A stretch of 64,000 bases of DNA from Agarophyton chilense (GCA_030374765.1 JARGXX010000071.1:1426001-1490000); one strand, 5' to 3'; shown: positions 10,388-23,485, counted from the first letter of the stretch. Notes: generated by a model from the letters alone, not told the origin. A program made the numbers and translations.

Positions 10388-12060
10388 ATGAATCCGAACG
10401 CCGAGTCCACCCCGTTTCAGCCCTCCTCTGAGGATGTGCCTTCTGGGGCTCCGTCCAAAACTGCTGGTTATGCGTCGCAACCTACTGCTCAACTCGGTCC
10501 ATACCGTTCGTTTACCACACCGTACACCGGATTCCGGTCGGTACCGTTACCTCAGCCAACCGTGGCTCCGATGCCGAACGCGGCTTGGGTGTAATTCGAG
10601 CTCCTTCTCGTTGTGCTCAGCGGAGCTACCCGCATCCTGCGGATTTCTATGGATGAGATCCTCTCGACAACGTTGAACTTTTCGCGCAAGCGACCTGGTT
10701 TGATCCAGTTGCTATCCGCGATGACGCGTTGATACCACAGTATGTACACGGTGGGTACTTCCCCAACGGTATTCCGGAACACGCGATTTATAGCAACGAC
10801 TGGGCGAGCCATATTGCTTTGCCAGACCACCCGATTGCGCGATATTCAACGGAAACCTTGTCTGAAGCCCGTACGCGGTTCACTAAGCTGATTTACCAGC
10901 GTCTTCACCGATTCATCAGTACGGTTCTCCTCCCGCAGGACTGGGAACTAGATACCTGGAAAGCCCGTACCGACGGTGAAGGTTGCTCGTATATCGAGAC
11001 ACTCGTTGAAGTCGATGTTAGCGGTTGGCGCGGTGTGCGCGGTGTGCGTGATGCAGCTCTCTGCTTTCAGCAACCTCTTCTCCGTGCGGAGTTCCGCTTC
11101 CTTCGAAAGCGTGACATTCCCTATTGGGATTATCCCCGTTGGGAACGTCGCACTCGATCACGTTTGGGCCATTTGGTGCCGTATCAAATGATCCAGATTG
11201 ACCGCATCCGGCGGAACGCGCGCTTCGGGCGCTACATCGGTATTCCGGAGCATTGGGCGGGGATCGAGAGTCCTCGTGGTTGCCCTGTGGAGCTTCCACC
11301 GGCGATCTCCTACATCGGGTCTGCGTTGGTTAACGACCCGTTCTCGGGATATTGGACGGTGGTTTATACCGAGTTTATCGCCAAGATGGCCGTCTTCCCT
11401 CTGTGGGATGCTTATGATACCTTCAGAGTTTGGTACATGTCGCCCACAGCGCGAAAGTATGCGAGAGAACTCGATATTTTCCTTGTCCTGGGATCCCGTG
11501 CGAACCATGCCGACTTCCTCCATCTTGTGGATTTGATCGACAGTGTCGATTGGTCTGGAGTGCCAGCTGATCAATCTGCTCGGGGAAACCGTGCAAGACA
11601 GCACGACAATTCTCCTGGACGAACAGCAACTTCTGGAGATTTTGTTTGGTACGACCCCTGGACGGTCCAGTTGATCACCTCCGAGCAGGCTCGCTTTCTT
11701 CGGGAGAACCCGCTTGACATGCCACCGAACCAGCTTACTGGATACTTCTAAGATGCTTCTCCATCCGAGAACGGAGAGGAACCGTATGAGGAAGCGCTGG
11801 GAGCTGAGGCTGAACTCGGTTACGAGCACGAGCCAGAGCTGACAGGCGTAGCGACTTCCGTCGATCAATCCGCAGCGGCAGGAGTTGCTCAAGAGAACTT
11901 TCATGGGTTTACCCAACCACAGAGTGCAATGCCGGTCGAAGATCCAGGCTTGGATCCGCTGAGCCGGTTCTTCTTAGATGCGGGATTTCCCGTGGACCAA
12001 GTTGAGGGTGATCGCGCACAGCTTCTTGCGAACCTGCGTGCTCGCACGTCTCTTTCATGA
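10388..12060 (+). pseudogene. Antisense accessory ORF of chromovirus A (aORF-A)
   Basis: A long coding region on the strand opposite to gag-pol, between the pol end and the 3' LTR. Its clear core (10729-11751, 340 codons) continues past TAA 11749-11751 for about 100 further codons in the same frame to TGA 12058-12060. Upstream it passes TGA 10654-10656, and the ATG at 10388 is in another frame, so this copy is broken. It is homologous to aORF-C: shared blocks include WF.P.A.RD, QPLLRAEFR/RPLLRAEFR, VPYQ, ELPP, IDSVDW/IDSVHW and GDF..YDPW/GDF..FDPW. No known domain is recognised. It is tail-to-tail with pol. Conservation of the protein between two diverged elements argues that it once had a function. 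Confidence 0.8.
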
Positions 12061-12267
12061 TCCTAGAAAAGACTCCTAGTCAATATCCTTGCAGTGGTAT
12101 CTTGATACCAATAAAACTCCGGTGACGTAGTGTCTTAACGTTCCCTTCTTATCTTCTAGTCTTCATCTCTTCTCGCTTCTAGAGTTCTTAACTTCTTCTT
12201 CTCGCTTATCGAGTTCTTCAATCCTTCTTCTCGTTTCTCGATTTTTTACTACCTTTGTAGCCCATAC

Positions 12268-15200
12268 TTAGAAATGGGATGTGCCCATGAGCCCGACTAT
12301 CGAGGAGTCGATCTCCCTGGGGAGTGGTAGTCGCATGCGTCGATGATATCACACGAGCTGCGAACGGGTGATATGAGCTATAGGTTCCCACGTATCCGCT
12401 TCCGGAGGAAAACCGTACCAACGGACTCGATACAGTAATTCTCTAGTATCTTCATGCTCGCGATGTTCACATATGCGATCCATAACATATTTCTGAGCGT
12501 TTCCCAATGCTTTCGCTGTTGGCGCGAGACTCCTGTTAACAGGTTTGAAATGCCTTAGGGCTGACCCAAGCGTTTCTGTGTCAGCAGTCTCGGCGTTGCT
12601 AAGCGTTCGCTCGTCGACTAACTGTCGTTCTGCCCGCAGGGGCAGTGTACTCATCCCTTGAGAACCTTTCTCAGATAAAGAGCTATCCTGTTTTCCAGGT
12701 TCCATAGAACCGTACTTCTTGCTACTTCTCAATTCCATTCGTGGATGAACTTCCTTCGGTTTATCCGATTCTGACCGCTGTTCAATGGACGATGGTGCTT
12801 GCACCACGACAGGAGGCGATACCTCTTCTTCTTCCTGCCCACGAGGGATGGAAGCCGATATCGGCGGAACAGCGAATGGCGCTTCACCTGACGGTTCAGC
12901 CTGAAGCGACATCGGCGCGTTTTCGCGTGCACTCGGTTCCAAGTCCTTGGGGCCAAATTCCCAAACATCTTTCCTGCTTTCAGGTTCCACTTCTGTACTT
13001 ACAGGTGTGCGCGTGCCACGGGGCATATCCCGATACTTCGGAAGCTGTCCGTGATTGGCCTACGCAACCGCTGGCGGTGGGAGATCAGGAGCTTTCTCCT
13101 CCGCTCGAGCCTTTGGTGGCGGTTCACTCTCCCTAGAGTCACTTGGGCTTTTCCCTTGACGTTCCGTCGCACTTGCCTCCTTAGTTCTACCAGATACCTG
13201 GACTTCCACTTGCGGGTCAGGCGCGACTTCAACGCGATCGCGCGATACACGTTCAACGTCGTCACCTGTCTTGATGACCACTGTGTCTTCATTAAGGTCC
13301 ACCACTTTGAAGGGTCCAGCCGCTATCCGCAACAACTTATGACGAGATTCTTCCTGTTTGTCAGGTCTTTCGACTCGCACGAAGACGTGACCTCCTACTC
13401 AGATTGCCGGATTTCCTCTTCGCCTTCTGGCGTCATAGTTTCGCTTATAGCGAGCTTGCGTCTTTGATAACTCCTTAGCTGCTTCTTCCACTCTGGCCTT
13501 CAGGTCATCCCTCCATTTCAGATGGTACTTAGCCGGGGTCGGTGCGTCCAATTCTGTCTCGTCGTCGAGCGCAACCGGTAAAGCCGGAGGGTTACGTGAG
13601 AGCACGAGGTCGAACGGTGCCGTCTTTGTAGAGGTATGCACTTGCGTATTGTACGCGTAGCACAGAGTATCTGTAAACATGTCCCATTCTTTCGGGTGGT
13701 CCGCGATGTAGTGTCGTAATGCTGCTATCAGCGTGCGGTTGAAACGCTCCACCTGACCGTTGCATTGCGGATGATAGGTCGTGGTACACAAGTTTCGAAT
13801 GCCCATAATGCGGCAAACATTCTGAAAGAACTTCGCAACGAATTGCTTCCCATTATCTGATAACAGAACTTCTGGTGGTCCGTATATAAATACCCATTGT
13901 TTGATAAACGCCTGTGCGATTACGGTTGCGGTTATCCGCTTCAGAGGCATAGTCCGCACTAGCTTCGAGAAGTGGTCTGTGATTACCAATAGGTAGCGAT
14001 AACCTCGCCTTGAGCGAATCAATTCCCCTAGGATGTCGATACTGACGTATTGTAAAGGCGCTTCCGCCTGGAATAACGTTATCGGTTTCCGCTTCCTGTA
14101 AAGCTTCACGAGATTCTTCGAACATGTTGTGCACAACCTCACTGTAGCATGGCAGTCCATTGCCAAATTAGGCCAGTAAAAATCTCTTCTTAGAGTCATG
14201 AACAAATTCGTTCCTCCTGGATGACCAGACAGCCTGCTGTAGTGTGCCAGATGGAGTACTCGACTCTTCAAGACGTGTGGAATCAGGATTTGATCATGCT
14301 TTTCGACATGTCTTAACAGTATTCCTCGTGAATCGAGTGAAAAGGGGAGCTCCTCCCCCCCGTTAAGACGAGAGCGTATCGACGCACAAAACGCGTCGGC
14401 GTGTTGCTCATTGAGGAGCTCAGTGCACGAGATTCGCTCGAGTTGAACTGAAGGGTCAGTGTCTGCTAATGCAAGGAACGGGTCTGCATCCGAATAATCA
14501 TCAAGGGTCTCTTGTTTCTCTTCTTCAAAAGATGGCGAATGGGTCTCCATGTAGAAGCAAGGTATCTCTTCATCGATTTCGCCTTGGGTTTCGCCCAGTG
14601 TTTTGAGTCGCGATAGCGCGTCAGCTTGGATATTGGCCAATCCCTTTTTATACTTCACTTCGAAATCGAATTCAGAAAGGCGTAAGCGCCATCGTGTGAG
14701 ACGACCAGACGGGTCTGTAATGGACAGTAACCATCGTAGAGAAGAATGATCCGTGTTAACGGTAAAACGTTCTCCTTGGAGATACGGTCGCAATGTGGTT
14801 AGAGCCCAAACGACTGCAAGGCATTCCTTTTCTGAAACTGAATACTTCTTCTCAGCTGCGTTCAGCGATCTTGACCAGTAACCAATGGGTTTGCGTTCAC
14901 CATCAGGGTGTGTTTGAAAAAGGGCACACCCTACTTGGTACTCGCCAGAGTCGGTATCTACTGAGTATGGCACGTTGGGGATGGGCAGCGTAAAGACTGG
15001 GGCTGTAATAATCTTTGTCTTCAGCGTGTCGAACGATTCCACTTCAGCTTGTCTGAATTGTTCCAGCTGTACTGGTTGTCCTTTACGCAGCTTTGCGTTG
15101 AGTGGGCCGCTATATGCGAGTATCGCAGCACCAATCGTCGGTAGACGTTGCACAAGCCGAGTAAAGAACGCAATTGCTTCTGTGTCGACGGAGGTTGTAC

Positions 15201-17100
15201 TTCGCGGAGAGCCGCTGTCTGTGCCTCTTGAATGGCAGGCTGTCCCGGCTTGATCACATGTCCTAAATACCGGACGGTGCAAGCGAACCATTCGCATTTC
15301 TTGAACTTCAAGGTGATACCTGCGCTCTGCAGTGCTTTTAGGATCTCCTCGACATGCCGTAAATGGCTTTCTACATCCTGGGAAAAGATGATCACATCGT
15401 CCAAATAGACTAAACAAGTCTTCCACTTGTATCTTGAGAGCAAGATGTTCAGAGTACGCTGGAAAGTAGCTGGTGCATTCTTTAAGCCAAAAAGCATCCT
15501 TTTGAAACGGTAGAGACCGGCATGACACGCAAATGCGGTTTTATCTTGGTCTTCTTCCGCTACAGGCACCCCCCATTAGCCAGAGTTGGCGTCCAACGTG
15601 GTGAACACGTTCGCTTCTCCTAAGCTGTCAATACATTCGTCCATTCGAGGCAACGGGTATGTATCCCGAACTGTAACTGCGTTCAGTTTTCGATAATCGA
15701 TACAGAATCGTAAAGAACCATCAGGTTTCGGAACCAGCACTACTGGTGAGGCCCAAGCAGATTGAGCTGCTTCGATTACTCCTTCTTCCAGCATTTTGCT
15801 GACATTCTCCTCCTCGATTTGGCGAGTTCGCGGTCCCGCTCTGTAGGGTGGTTGGAAGATGGGTCGTGACCCTGGGACCAAATCAATGTGGTGTTTCGTA
15901 GCTGAGATCTCTCCTAGTTTTCCACTCCACATGGATGTGTAATTCTTTAGCATAGACCTGATCTTCGTTCTGTAGGGTTCCGACACATGTGCTAAGTCTA
16001 GCTCATCGACCAGGCTCTCTGGATCCTTTGCCGATTGCAATTGATCTCCAGACGGAGTTTGCAGTTCTTCGTCTGTGTCACCTACATGGGTTAATCCCAA
16101 TACATCTGCAGTAGAAACATGAGTAGGGACCACCACTGTGGGATGAGGCAAAGCTGTTGCAACAACCTCATTCTTCGGTATCTGATAATCGTTATCGGTG
16201 AAGTTACTCATTAGTATCCAAAAGGGGCTACCAGGATCAACCTGAACAATGCCGTTAGCGACTAGCAATCCACGGGATTCGTACATACGAGTATTCGGTT
16301 GAAATACCACGAGTCCGTGTCGTTCTGTTCTTACTTGAACCCAAGTTTGGGTTTGCGCCTTCAGCATGACACTCTTCGCTACTCGAATCCTCGGCGAGAC
16401 ACGTCCTCGGGATTTCCCGTATTCCATAGATGGTGGAAATGGAGGTGCTTCGGGGCAACGACGCATTGGCTTGCGAACAATTGGTACCATTGATCAATCA
16501 TCTAGTTCCACTAGTTTTCTTCGCGGGCGAATGGCTTCGACAAACCTATCGCAATAATCACATCCCAGTACCACTGGTGCAGCTAACGTCTTACAGACGA
16601 TGAAGTCGACTGGGACTACAAAGCGTCCCAAACGCACCACGAGTCGAACTGTTCCCAGTGTCTTCACAGCAATTTTGTTGGCATCCCGGATGTCCAGTGA
16701 AGGACCGTATCGAATAAGTTCTAATTCAGCAGGAGCGAGCTCCGATTCCCGTGTAAAGTTCGGACCAGCACCTGTGTCCAGGATAGTCAATCGACGAGAT
16801 AACAGATTCCTGTCAGAGCCGATGTTGGCATAGACCTTATTGTTTCTTTTAGACATTACCATGAGGTAACTTTCCCGTTTTGACGGACAAGTATAACGTC
16901 GCCGAGGACGATGTAACTCACAGTCAAACTGTACTCTCGTTCCGTCCGGCGGATTGATTCCGTACGGCGGAAATTTGGGAGGCCTCAAGAGAATCTTGGG
17001 CTTCCAAGCGCGGGAGCAGGGAGGCGAGCTCTCCTTGGTCAGCACTACGGGATGGACTAGTGCCGACCCCCTAGGGGCTCCCTCACTTAGTTTTCCGGTT
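12268..17100 (-). pseudogene. pol: Chromovirus A pol (PR-RT-RH-IN-chromodomain), broken
   Basis: Read in the -1 frame relative to gag. Order: aspartic protease with DTGAGPNF (about 16755-16780), RT with DYRKLNAV, YPLPRMDECIDSL and YLDD (about 15400), RNase H with DTDSGEYQVGCALF and TDHSSLRW, integrase with an H-H-C-C finger, SIDIL, SDNGKQF and QVERFN (the D, D, E triad), then a long polar linker and a chromodomain (YVMDR..., ADTWEP) at about 12350-12490. Breaks seen: TGA 16494-16496, TAA 15576-15578, a frameshift near 15100, TGA at 13399, TAG at 13060 and TGA 12349-12351. Family assignment is certain; activity is lost. Confidence 0.93.
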
Positions 17101-19240
17101 GCACCGGCTTATTCGCCTCAAAGGCGCCTCTTCCTACCGGGGTTCCGGGTTGTAACACTTCACCATTCTGAGCAACCGGCTTGTCCGTCCGGCGCATTGG
17201 TGTCTGAGAAAACCAACTTTTGGCTTTCCAATACATGCCCGCCGGTACGCGGCTCTTTTTCTCTTCTGAGAGTGCTTCATAATTCGTCGTGATACGACTC
17301 AGATCCTTTGCAGGAAGCGTGCATTCTGCACTCAAATGGTGTTTGCCATAACATGAATAACATATCAAACCGTCACGATGGTTGGTCAACAAAGGTTGTG
17401 AACGGTATGCCGTGCGAGTATCCACCCATCCGGGGTTCCCGTTCTTAAAACCTCCTTGTGGAGTCACCGTGTAGGAACGGTACATAGTGAGACGGCCCTC
17501 CATAGCCATTAGGGCTTCCTCGTCCTGAGATTCCGAGTGTGGGAGATCCACTGTGGGTACAGAAGAGTCCGTATATTCCATTAAATGGACCGCCTCCTCA
17601 TGCAAGTCACTCCCTTTGGGTGCCAACGACGAATCTCGTGAGTGCACTGGAGATTCTAGATGTAGCAGTTTTCTGCGCTGATTAACTCTGGCGGAGATCT
17701 TCCCCTTACCCATTGAGGTTCCAAAAGCCACTGAACGACGGGGGCTACCACGCGCTCTGGCCGCGTTTCCTTCAGCTTTCGCAAACTGAACTAAGTCCAA
17801 AAAGGAGACTCTTCCATGCTTCTCTCGATATCGAGCTACCAACGACTTGATGATCGGGTCCAGCCCATCGATGAACAAGGTAGTCTTGTCCTCCGTCGAG
17901 TGGACCTTTCCACAGCGGACTGAGGCTTTGTTAAGCCTTGAGCTGTACTCAGCTTCGCCCTCCTCAGGCTTTTGGGTCACATCAATTAGGTCCAGGATCG
18001 CCTGACGTATCGCGTTTGAAGTCGCGTAACTGCGCAGCAAATACTGCACCGCCTCTGGCCATGAGGTAACGACGCCTTCATCGGCTGTCAATGATCCGCA
18101 TGCGGAACGATATCGCTCTAAAGCAAAACCCCTCAGGAAGTGTGGTAAAGACACAAATGCCTGTGGTTCACTCATCTCTAGAGTGTCTGCTTTGGCAACG
18201 AATCGAGTGAGAAACTCGATAACGATAATAGGGGTTTTCCCATCAAATGTTAAATCATTAAGGCCGATCTTCAATCGTTTGATATGATCCTTCACCTTTG
18301 CGGTTTCGCGTCCTAAGCGCTTCTTGCTCTTCATCTTCAGACGATAGTACCTGTAATTCAGGAACTTCCGATATAGCGGATTCGTGCACGGGAGCACCTT
18401 CAATCCTCTGTAAGGTGAGCCTTTTTTTCTCATTAACCACGAAGACGTGTTCTTCTTCCGAGATCAAGACCTTCTATGACCATCATCACTGTCGTCGTCA
18501 TCTGACGTATCTGAATCATCAGAATCATAAGTATTGGAACTGAAGCCCTCTGTACTTGACGATTCATCACTCGAATCACGTGCGGACTTCCGCTTCTTAC
18601 GTCGTGACTTCGACTTCTTCGAACGAGCTTCCTTCAAAGGAGCTCCTTTCTCATCCAGCACGACTGGTTTAGCAGCAGTCTGTGCATGAGCTGCCGCCTC
18701 CAGGCGTTCTAAACGAGGATTAGCTCGAGTAAGACCTTCCTCTACATCCACGGTTAAGCCGGATAGCACATCGGGCGTACTCCCGTACCTCTCCAGTAGA
18801 TGGTTCAAATCCTCACGTACTGTTTTCACTGATGCAGAGACATGCTTCCCATCGTCTTGACGAACGAGTGCTTGATGCGCACTGCGTAATTGTTCGACAT
18901 CAGCGATAAGAGCAGCGATCTGCGATTCCAACGCAACCATGCGCACACGCGAAGCGCTTGAATCAGACTTGAGACGACACACTTCCCTGCGCAAAGCATC
19001 CTATTCTTAAGCTCCGACGACCTCAGGGTCAACTACGGCTTCTGTGGTGGGCGTGACTGCCGCTTCCACAGGGGCCGGTACATCCGAGAGATCTCGTTCA
19101 TCATTCACCGAGCGTGAGCGCGACATCGCTTGACGATACAGCCGCTCTCCGGCTTCAACAGATGAGGCGAGCCTCGGTTTCGGGGGTGGTTCCGCAGGAC
19201 CGGGGCGACCAGTACTCGACTGGCTTCGGGTCTTCGGCAT
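17087..19240 (-). pseudogene. gag: Chromovirus A gag, broken
   Basis: One frame of about 718 codons from ATG 19240 to TAA 17087-17089, interrupted by TAA and TAG near 19007-19015 and TGA 18464-18466. Contains a Ser/Asp and Lys/Arg-rich central segment (about 18470-18640), a capsid-type region beginning YRKFLNYRYYRL, and a CCHC knuckle CYSCYGKHHLSAEC near 17330-17375. The stop lies directly after GAAAAC, a candidate -1 slippage site for pol expression. Confidence 0.9.
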
Positions 19241-19455
19241 CCTAGACCAAACCTGAGTCCAGGTGCGAACCAAATGATGTCTTCGAATTCTCGACTATGT
19301 TTTCAACCACGATGAATTCTGCAATTGCCGGAGTTGGTTCGATAAACAATAACTGTAGTGATTCCACTTCTTCCAAGTATCGATATCGATTCCACGTTCC
19401 AGGAACGAATTGTTCAGTGCAGCTGACCACAGTGGTTCTAAGTCGGGAGACCACT

Positions 19456-20121
19456 TGTAGTATCCGCTCTAACGGAGAGAGCAGACACCTGCAACAGCGT
19501 TCGGACCGCCGTTGGGTCGCTTTCGGCGAAGGAAAAGGGGTGGTAGAGCTACAACACCAGCGAGCTGGAAGTGGGGTGTAAGGTCACTACTCGCCAGCAA
19601 GGGTGAACAGTGCAACTGTAAAACGTTGATAGAATGTAGGTACGAGACGGCTCGTGAGGTGGTTGGGGGCTGACTATCTATTATAGCTCGTCCGGATCTC
19701 CGGTTAAGGAATCCTAAGCGAGGAAAAAAATAGTCATGATGCCTATGTTGTCTCCTTTACTTGGAGTCGGTGCTCACCTCTGGTACACTATATACTGTGT
19801 GCCAGGGTGAGTGTCCAAATTATACGTAAATAATACCCAGTGGTCAGCCACTTAGCCAAACCACTGTATGGGTATGGTCCCTAATGAACGTCTAGCTACA
19901 AAGGGTAGTAAAACCAGCCACGTGGATCGCCACTACATGCGCCGTTGCAAGCCACTCCACTCGTGATACCACGTGTCCCAACATTGTACCCTGCCTCCTG
20001 GCATCCTACGCGGTGTGCCGTCTCATAGCACAATGCTGATGATATCACTCACTTATGAGTTCCAACCGCGACTTCGCGAAAAACCAACCCATCGGATTCC
20101 CCGACATAGTAGAATACTACA
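19456..20121 (-). repeat. Chromovirus A 5' LTR
   Basis: 666 bp, TGTAGTA...TACTACA. On its internal side (19437-19454) lies the candidate primer-binding site, minus-strand TGGTCTCCCGACTTAG, one base or two after the LTR end. The same site is found in chromovirus C and a variant in B. Confidence 0.93.
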
Positions 20122-21266
20122 AAAGTTCTCGCAATCGATGGCGGTATGACTCCGGGACGTGGCTGAGATCCAGGTCCTCGAGTTCTTGGACTGGATCGGG
20201 GCGGTCACCACTCGTTGAAACGGGCTGCGTCCCTGATATTACAGGTTGAACCCCGGGTACGGGCGATGAAACGGAATCCGGGCTGTCCTCCTCCTTAGAG
20301 TGAACGAGTCCGAGAACGTCAGCTGCTGTCAGCTTTGTCGGCACCATAGCGATGGGGTGCGGCATGACGGACCCTATCACTTGGTTCTTCACCAGATACT
20401 GGGGTACAGTCCCTAGATTGGCGATCAGCACGTGAAACGGTTGGTTTGGCTCCACATGGACGATTCCATTCGCGATTGCGAGGCTGTGCCTGTCATACAG
20501 TGACGAAAATGGTTGTAAGACCCGGAGTCCGTGTTGACGGGAGGTTACTTTCACCATCATTTGGGACTCAGGCAGGACTCACAACGACGATGCGATGCGG
20601 AGCTTATTAGACTCACGGTTATCGGGTCCAGGTTCTTGTGCTGCCGGTAGCGGGACATGCTTCTTCGTGGCACGCCTAAGCAGACGACGAACGATCGGAG
20701 TGCACGATCCATCCTCCATCTCGACACGCCGTTGGCGGGGGAAGATCGTTTCGACGAAGCGGTCGCAAAAGTTGCAACCCAAGATGACTGGGGCGGCTTA
20801 TTTCCGACATACGACGAAGTCGAGTTTCACCACGCGAGCGCCAACGCGGACTACCAGTTCTATGAACCCCACCGTATCCAACGGTTTGTTGTTCGCGTCA
20901 GCGACCTCCGGGACGTGGTCGTGGCGGATCCTAGACCGCAAAGCAGGCGGTAACACTTCCTCCACGACAAAGTTCGGACCGGCACTGGTGTCTAAGACGG
21001 TAAGGTGTCGCACCATAAACTGGGGTGAAAGGCCAAGGTCAGCATAGACCTTGTAATTTCTCTTGGCCATCACCAGAACTCTATCCGGGAACCGAGTATG
21101 GGAAACAAGTTTCCACGGACGACGCAGAACACTAAAGTGTTCCGAGTTCACGTCATTGACGGCCTCTTTCCTCGAAAGTATTTTGACCGGGGAGCGAGGC
21201 TTGGACGCCTCGGGCGCCGTCGACCTCGACTCTGAGGGCGCCCCTCCTTGAGAGGAGACTCCCACA
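20122..21266 (-). pseudogene. pol: Chromovirus B pol, 5' part (protease region)
   Basis: Protease and protease-RT linker in the -1 frame after gag. Motifs: SPVKILSRKE, KRNYKVYADLGLSP, DTSAGPNF where the usual active site is DTGAGPNF (Gly to Ser), GCNFCDRFVE, TRQHGLRVLQP, DLSHVPESYRHRLREL. Two short interruptions near 20570 and 20790. Element A inserted directly after the RLREL segment; the frame resumes at 9553. Confidence 0.85.
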
Positions 21267-21267
21267 T

Positions 21268-23320
21268 TTAGTTTTTCTGGGCCTGCTCCGCCGGAGGCGG
21301 CTGCTCAGGACGTTGAACAGGCAACGCCTGGGCATCAGGTCCAGTAGGTACCGCAGAAGCGGTGGGGTGACCGACCACGTCGGTGACACGGGATTCCGGT
21401 GCAGGTACCACCCGAGGTCGGGGAAGCGACACGTGACGTGGAACATCCGTTCGATCACGGATATATGATGCAATCGGAACAGCTGCTTTGTCCTCCGGGG
21501 ATAGGGCCTCGTAATCGACTACGACTTGTGCCCATTCTCGGAGAGACAACACACATTGTGGAGAAGTATGGCCTGGTTTGTAGCAGAGATGACAAAGCAG
21601 ACCAGAAGCCGGTGTTGGGTGGCGAGGCTCGGCGAACTTCACCGCGGGGCGGGTATCTCTCCAACCACGACGCGAAAAGCGGACGCTACCACTCTCGTGT
21701 GGGACGCGTGGCACACGAACGCGACCATTATGCGCATAGAGTAGCGTGTCATCCTCAATCACGTATTGTGACTGCTGAGGGTAACTCCGTTGTCGGGATG
21801 GAATGAACGTGGCTATGGGCTAGCTGTACGTTATCATAATCCCTTCGAGAGGCCTGTTCGTCCATCATCGAAGCTGACGGGGTACCCGGTTGTAACATCA
21901 ACGCTTTTGCGGACCTAACCCTGGAGTCAGGAGTGCGTGCGCGCAGGGCTTCACCTTCTGCACGAGCGAACTGCACTAGTTCCGAATAAGTGGCTTTAGG
22001 TCTATCTTCTCGACGTCGAGCAACAAGAGTCCGGATCGCCGGGTCCAAACCATCGACAAACATGGTACAACGCTCTTCAGCGGGGTAAACATTGCCAAAG
22101 CGGTGGAAGGCCTTGTTAAGGCGCGACGAATAATCGGTTTTCGACTCGCCTGGACGTTGGCGAGTGTCCCGCAGGGCGCGTATAGCCTGCTGAATGGCGG
22201 AGTTAGTAGCATACGACCTCAGTAGGTACTGAACTGTTTCAGGCCAGCAGGTTACCCCTCCTTCGGAAGCGCGTGATCAACCTCTGACAGAGTGATACTG
22301 GTCTTCTGCAAGCCCACGTTAGAAGTACGGTAAGGCAATGTAGGCCTGTCCCTCGTTCATTCCAAGGATGTCAGCTTCCGCGACAAAGCGTGCCAAGAAA
22401 TCCAACACCAATATTGGGTCTTCTCCAGAAAACAACTGGTTGCGAAGTGAGAGCTGCATTCGCTTAATGCAGTCCTTCACTCTTCCCGTAGCACGTGGTG
22501 TACGATCCAAAGAGGAGTCCTCCAAACGGTAGTACCGGTATGATAAGAGCTTCTTAAAGAGCGAATTGGTCGGTTTCAGCTCCTTCAAACCTGTGTGCTT
22601 CCTTCCCTTCGTGCGGGCGCGGATCACACCATGGGTGGCTGTTGACCGCTTAGAGCGTGAGGAACGCTCACGGCGAGCTACTTCCACCGATGAATCGGAA
22701 GAGTCGGACTCCGAGGAGGAGGAATCCGACGGTTCGGAATCCGTGTTTATTCGCTTCCTTCGAGCATGGTGGTTCTCTTCCTTATTTCTCTTGTGAGATA
22801 CCGCAACCGGCTCGCCCGGATCATTCCCCGACATCAGGGTTTGTTCCAACATCTCGAGACGGCTTCGGACGCGCGAGCACTTGTCCGCGACGTCCTTGAA
22901 AAAGACCGAGGGTCCACCAAAGGACTCTAGAATCGAGTTTACATCCGCACGGAGGACACGGAGGTCCTCAGAAGAATCCTGCGTAGCAGTGTCATTTACC
23001 TTCTTGCGAAGGGAATCGAACTCCTCTGCAAGGATGACTTGAGCTTCCCGCATAGAGCGGAGTTGCTTTTCCACAGCTGCAAGGCTGGGATGGAGAGTGA
23101 CATCCTTAGCAGGGGAGAGCATCTGGGCGGCGGCAGACGCCTGTCATACTCCACTTGCTGGGGGTGTCGAATCAGAGACAGGAGGTCTCGAGGTCCTTCC
23201 ACCTGGCACTCCAGTCGATCCACCGGTATGAGACCATGAACGGACCGGGATACGGGATGTTTGCCATGGTTCCGGTGCACCGGTTTGACTCCGCGTCCTC
23301 GGACGGTCTTTGGACGACAT
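21268..23320 (-). pseudogene. gag: Chromovirus B gag, broken
   Basis: From ATG 23320 (MSSKDRPRTRSQ) to TAA 21268-21270, with an early TGA near 23145, stops near 22315 and a frame change near 21760. Contains YRYYRLEDSSLDRTPR, LDFLARFVAEADILGMNEGQAYIALP, FVDGLDPAIRTLVARRRED and the CCHC knuckle CHLCYKPGHTSPQC. Highly similar to chromovirus C gag, more distant from A. The 3' end reads AAAAAC-TAA. Confidence 0.88.
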
Positions 23321-23485
23321 GAGATCAGTATCCGTTACACGTGAGTATCCAAACCCGATCAGCTAGTGGGGCCAAGAAACTTCCTCGAAGAGAGCAACTG
23401 AGATCAACCTCAATTTGTGAGTCCTCTTTCCGATTAATCGTGACTGAGTGTACCCGACTAAAACTTCTAAACCTGGAGACCAGTT

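Larger units (their letters stand above)
9554..20121 (-). mobile_element. Chromovirus A, full length, inserted in B
   Basis: A Ty3/gypsy element on the minus strand, bounded by 666-bp LTRs whose ends are TGTAGTA...TACTACA. Flanks AGAGT (9549-9553) and AAAGT (20122-20126) are a 5-bp target duplication with one mismatch. Order in element sense: 5' LTR, primer site TGGTCTCCCGACTTAG, gag, protease-RT-RNase H-integrase-chromodomain, an antisense accessory ORF, polypurine tract, 3' LTR. Coding parts carry several stops and at least one frameshift, so this copy is not autonomous. LTRs are nearly but not fully identical, so it is younger than B but not fresh. Confidence 0.93.
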
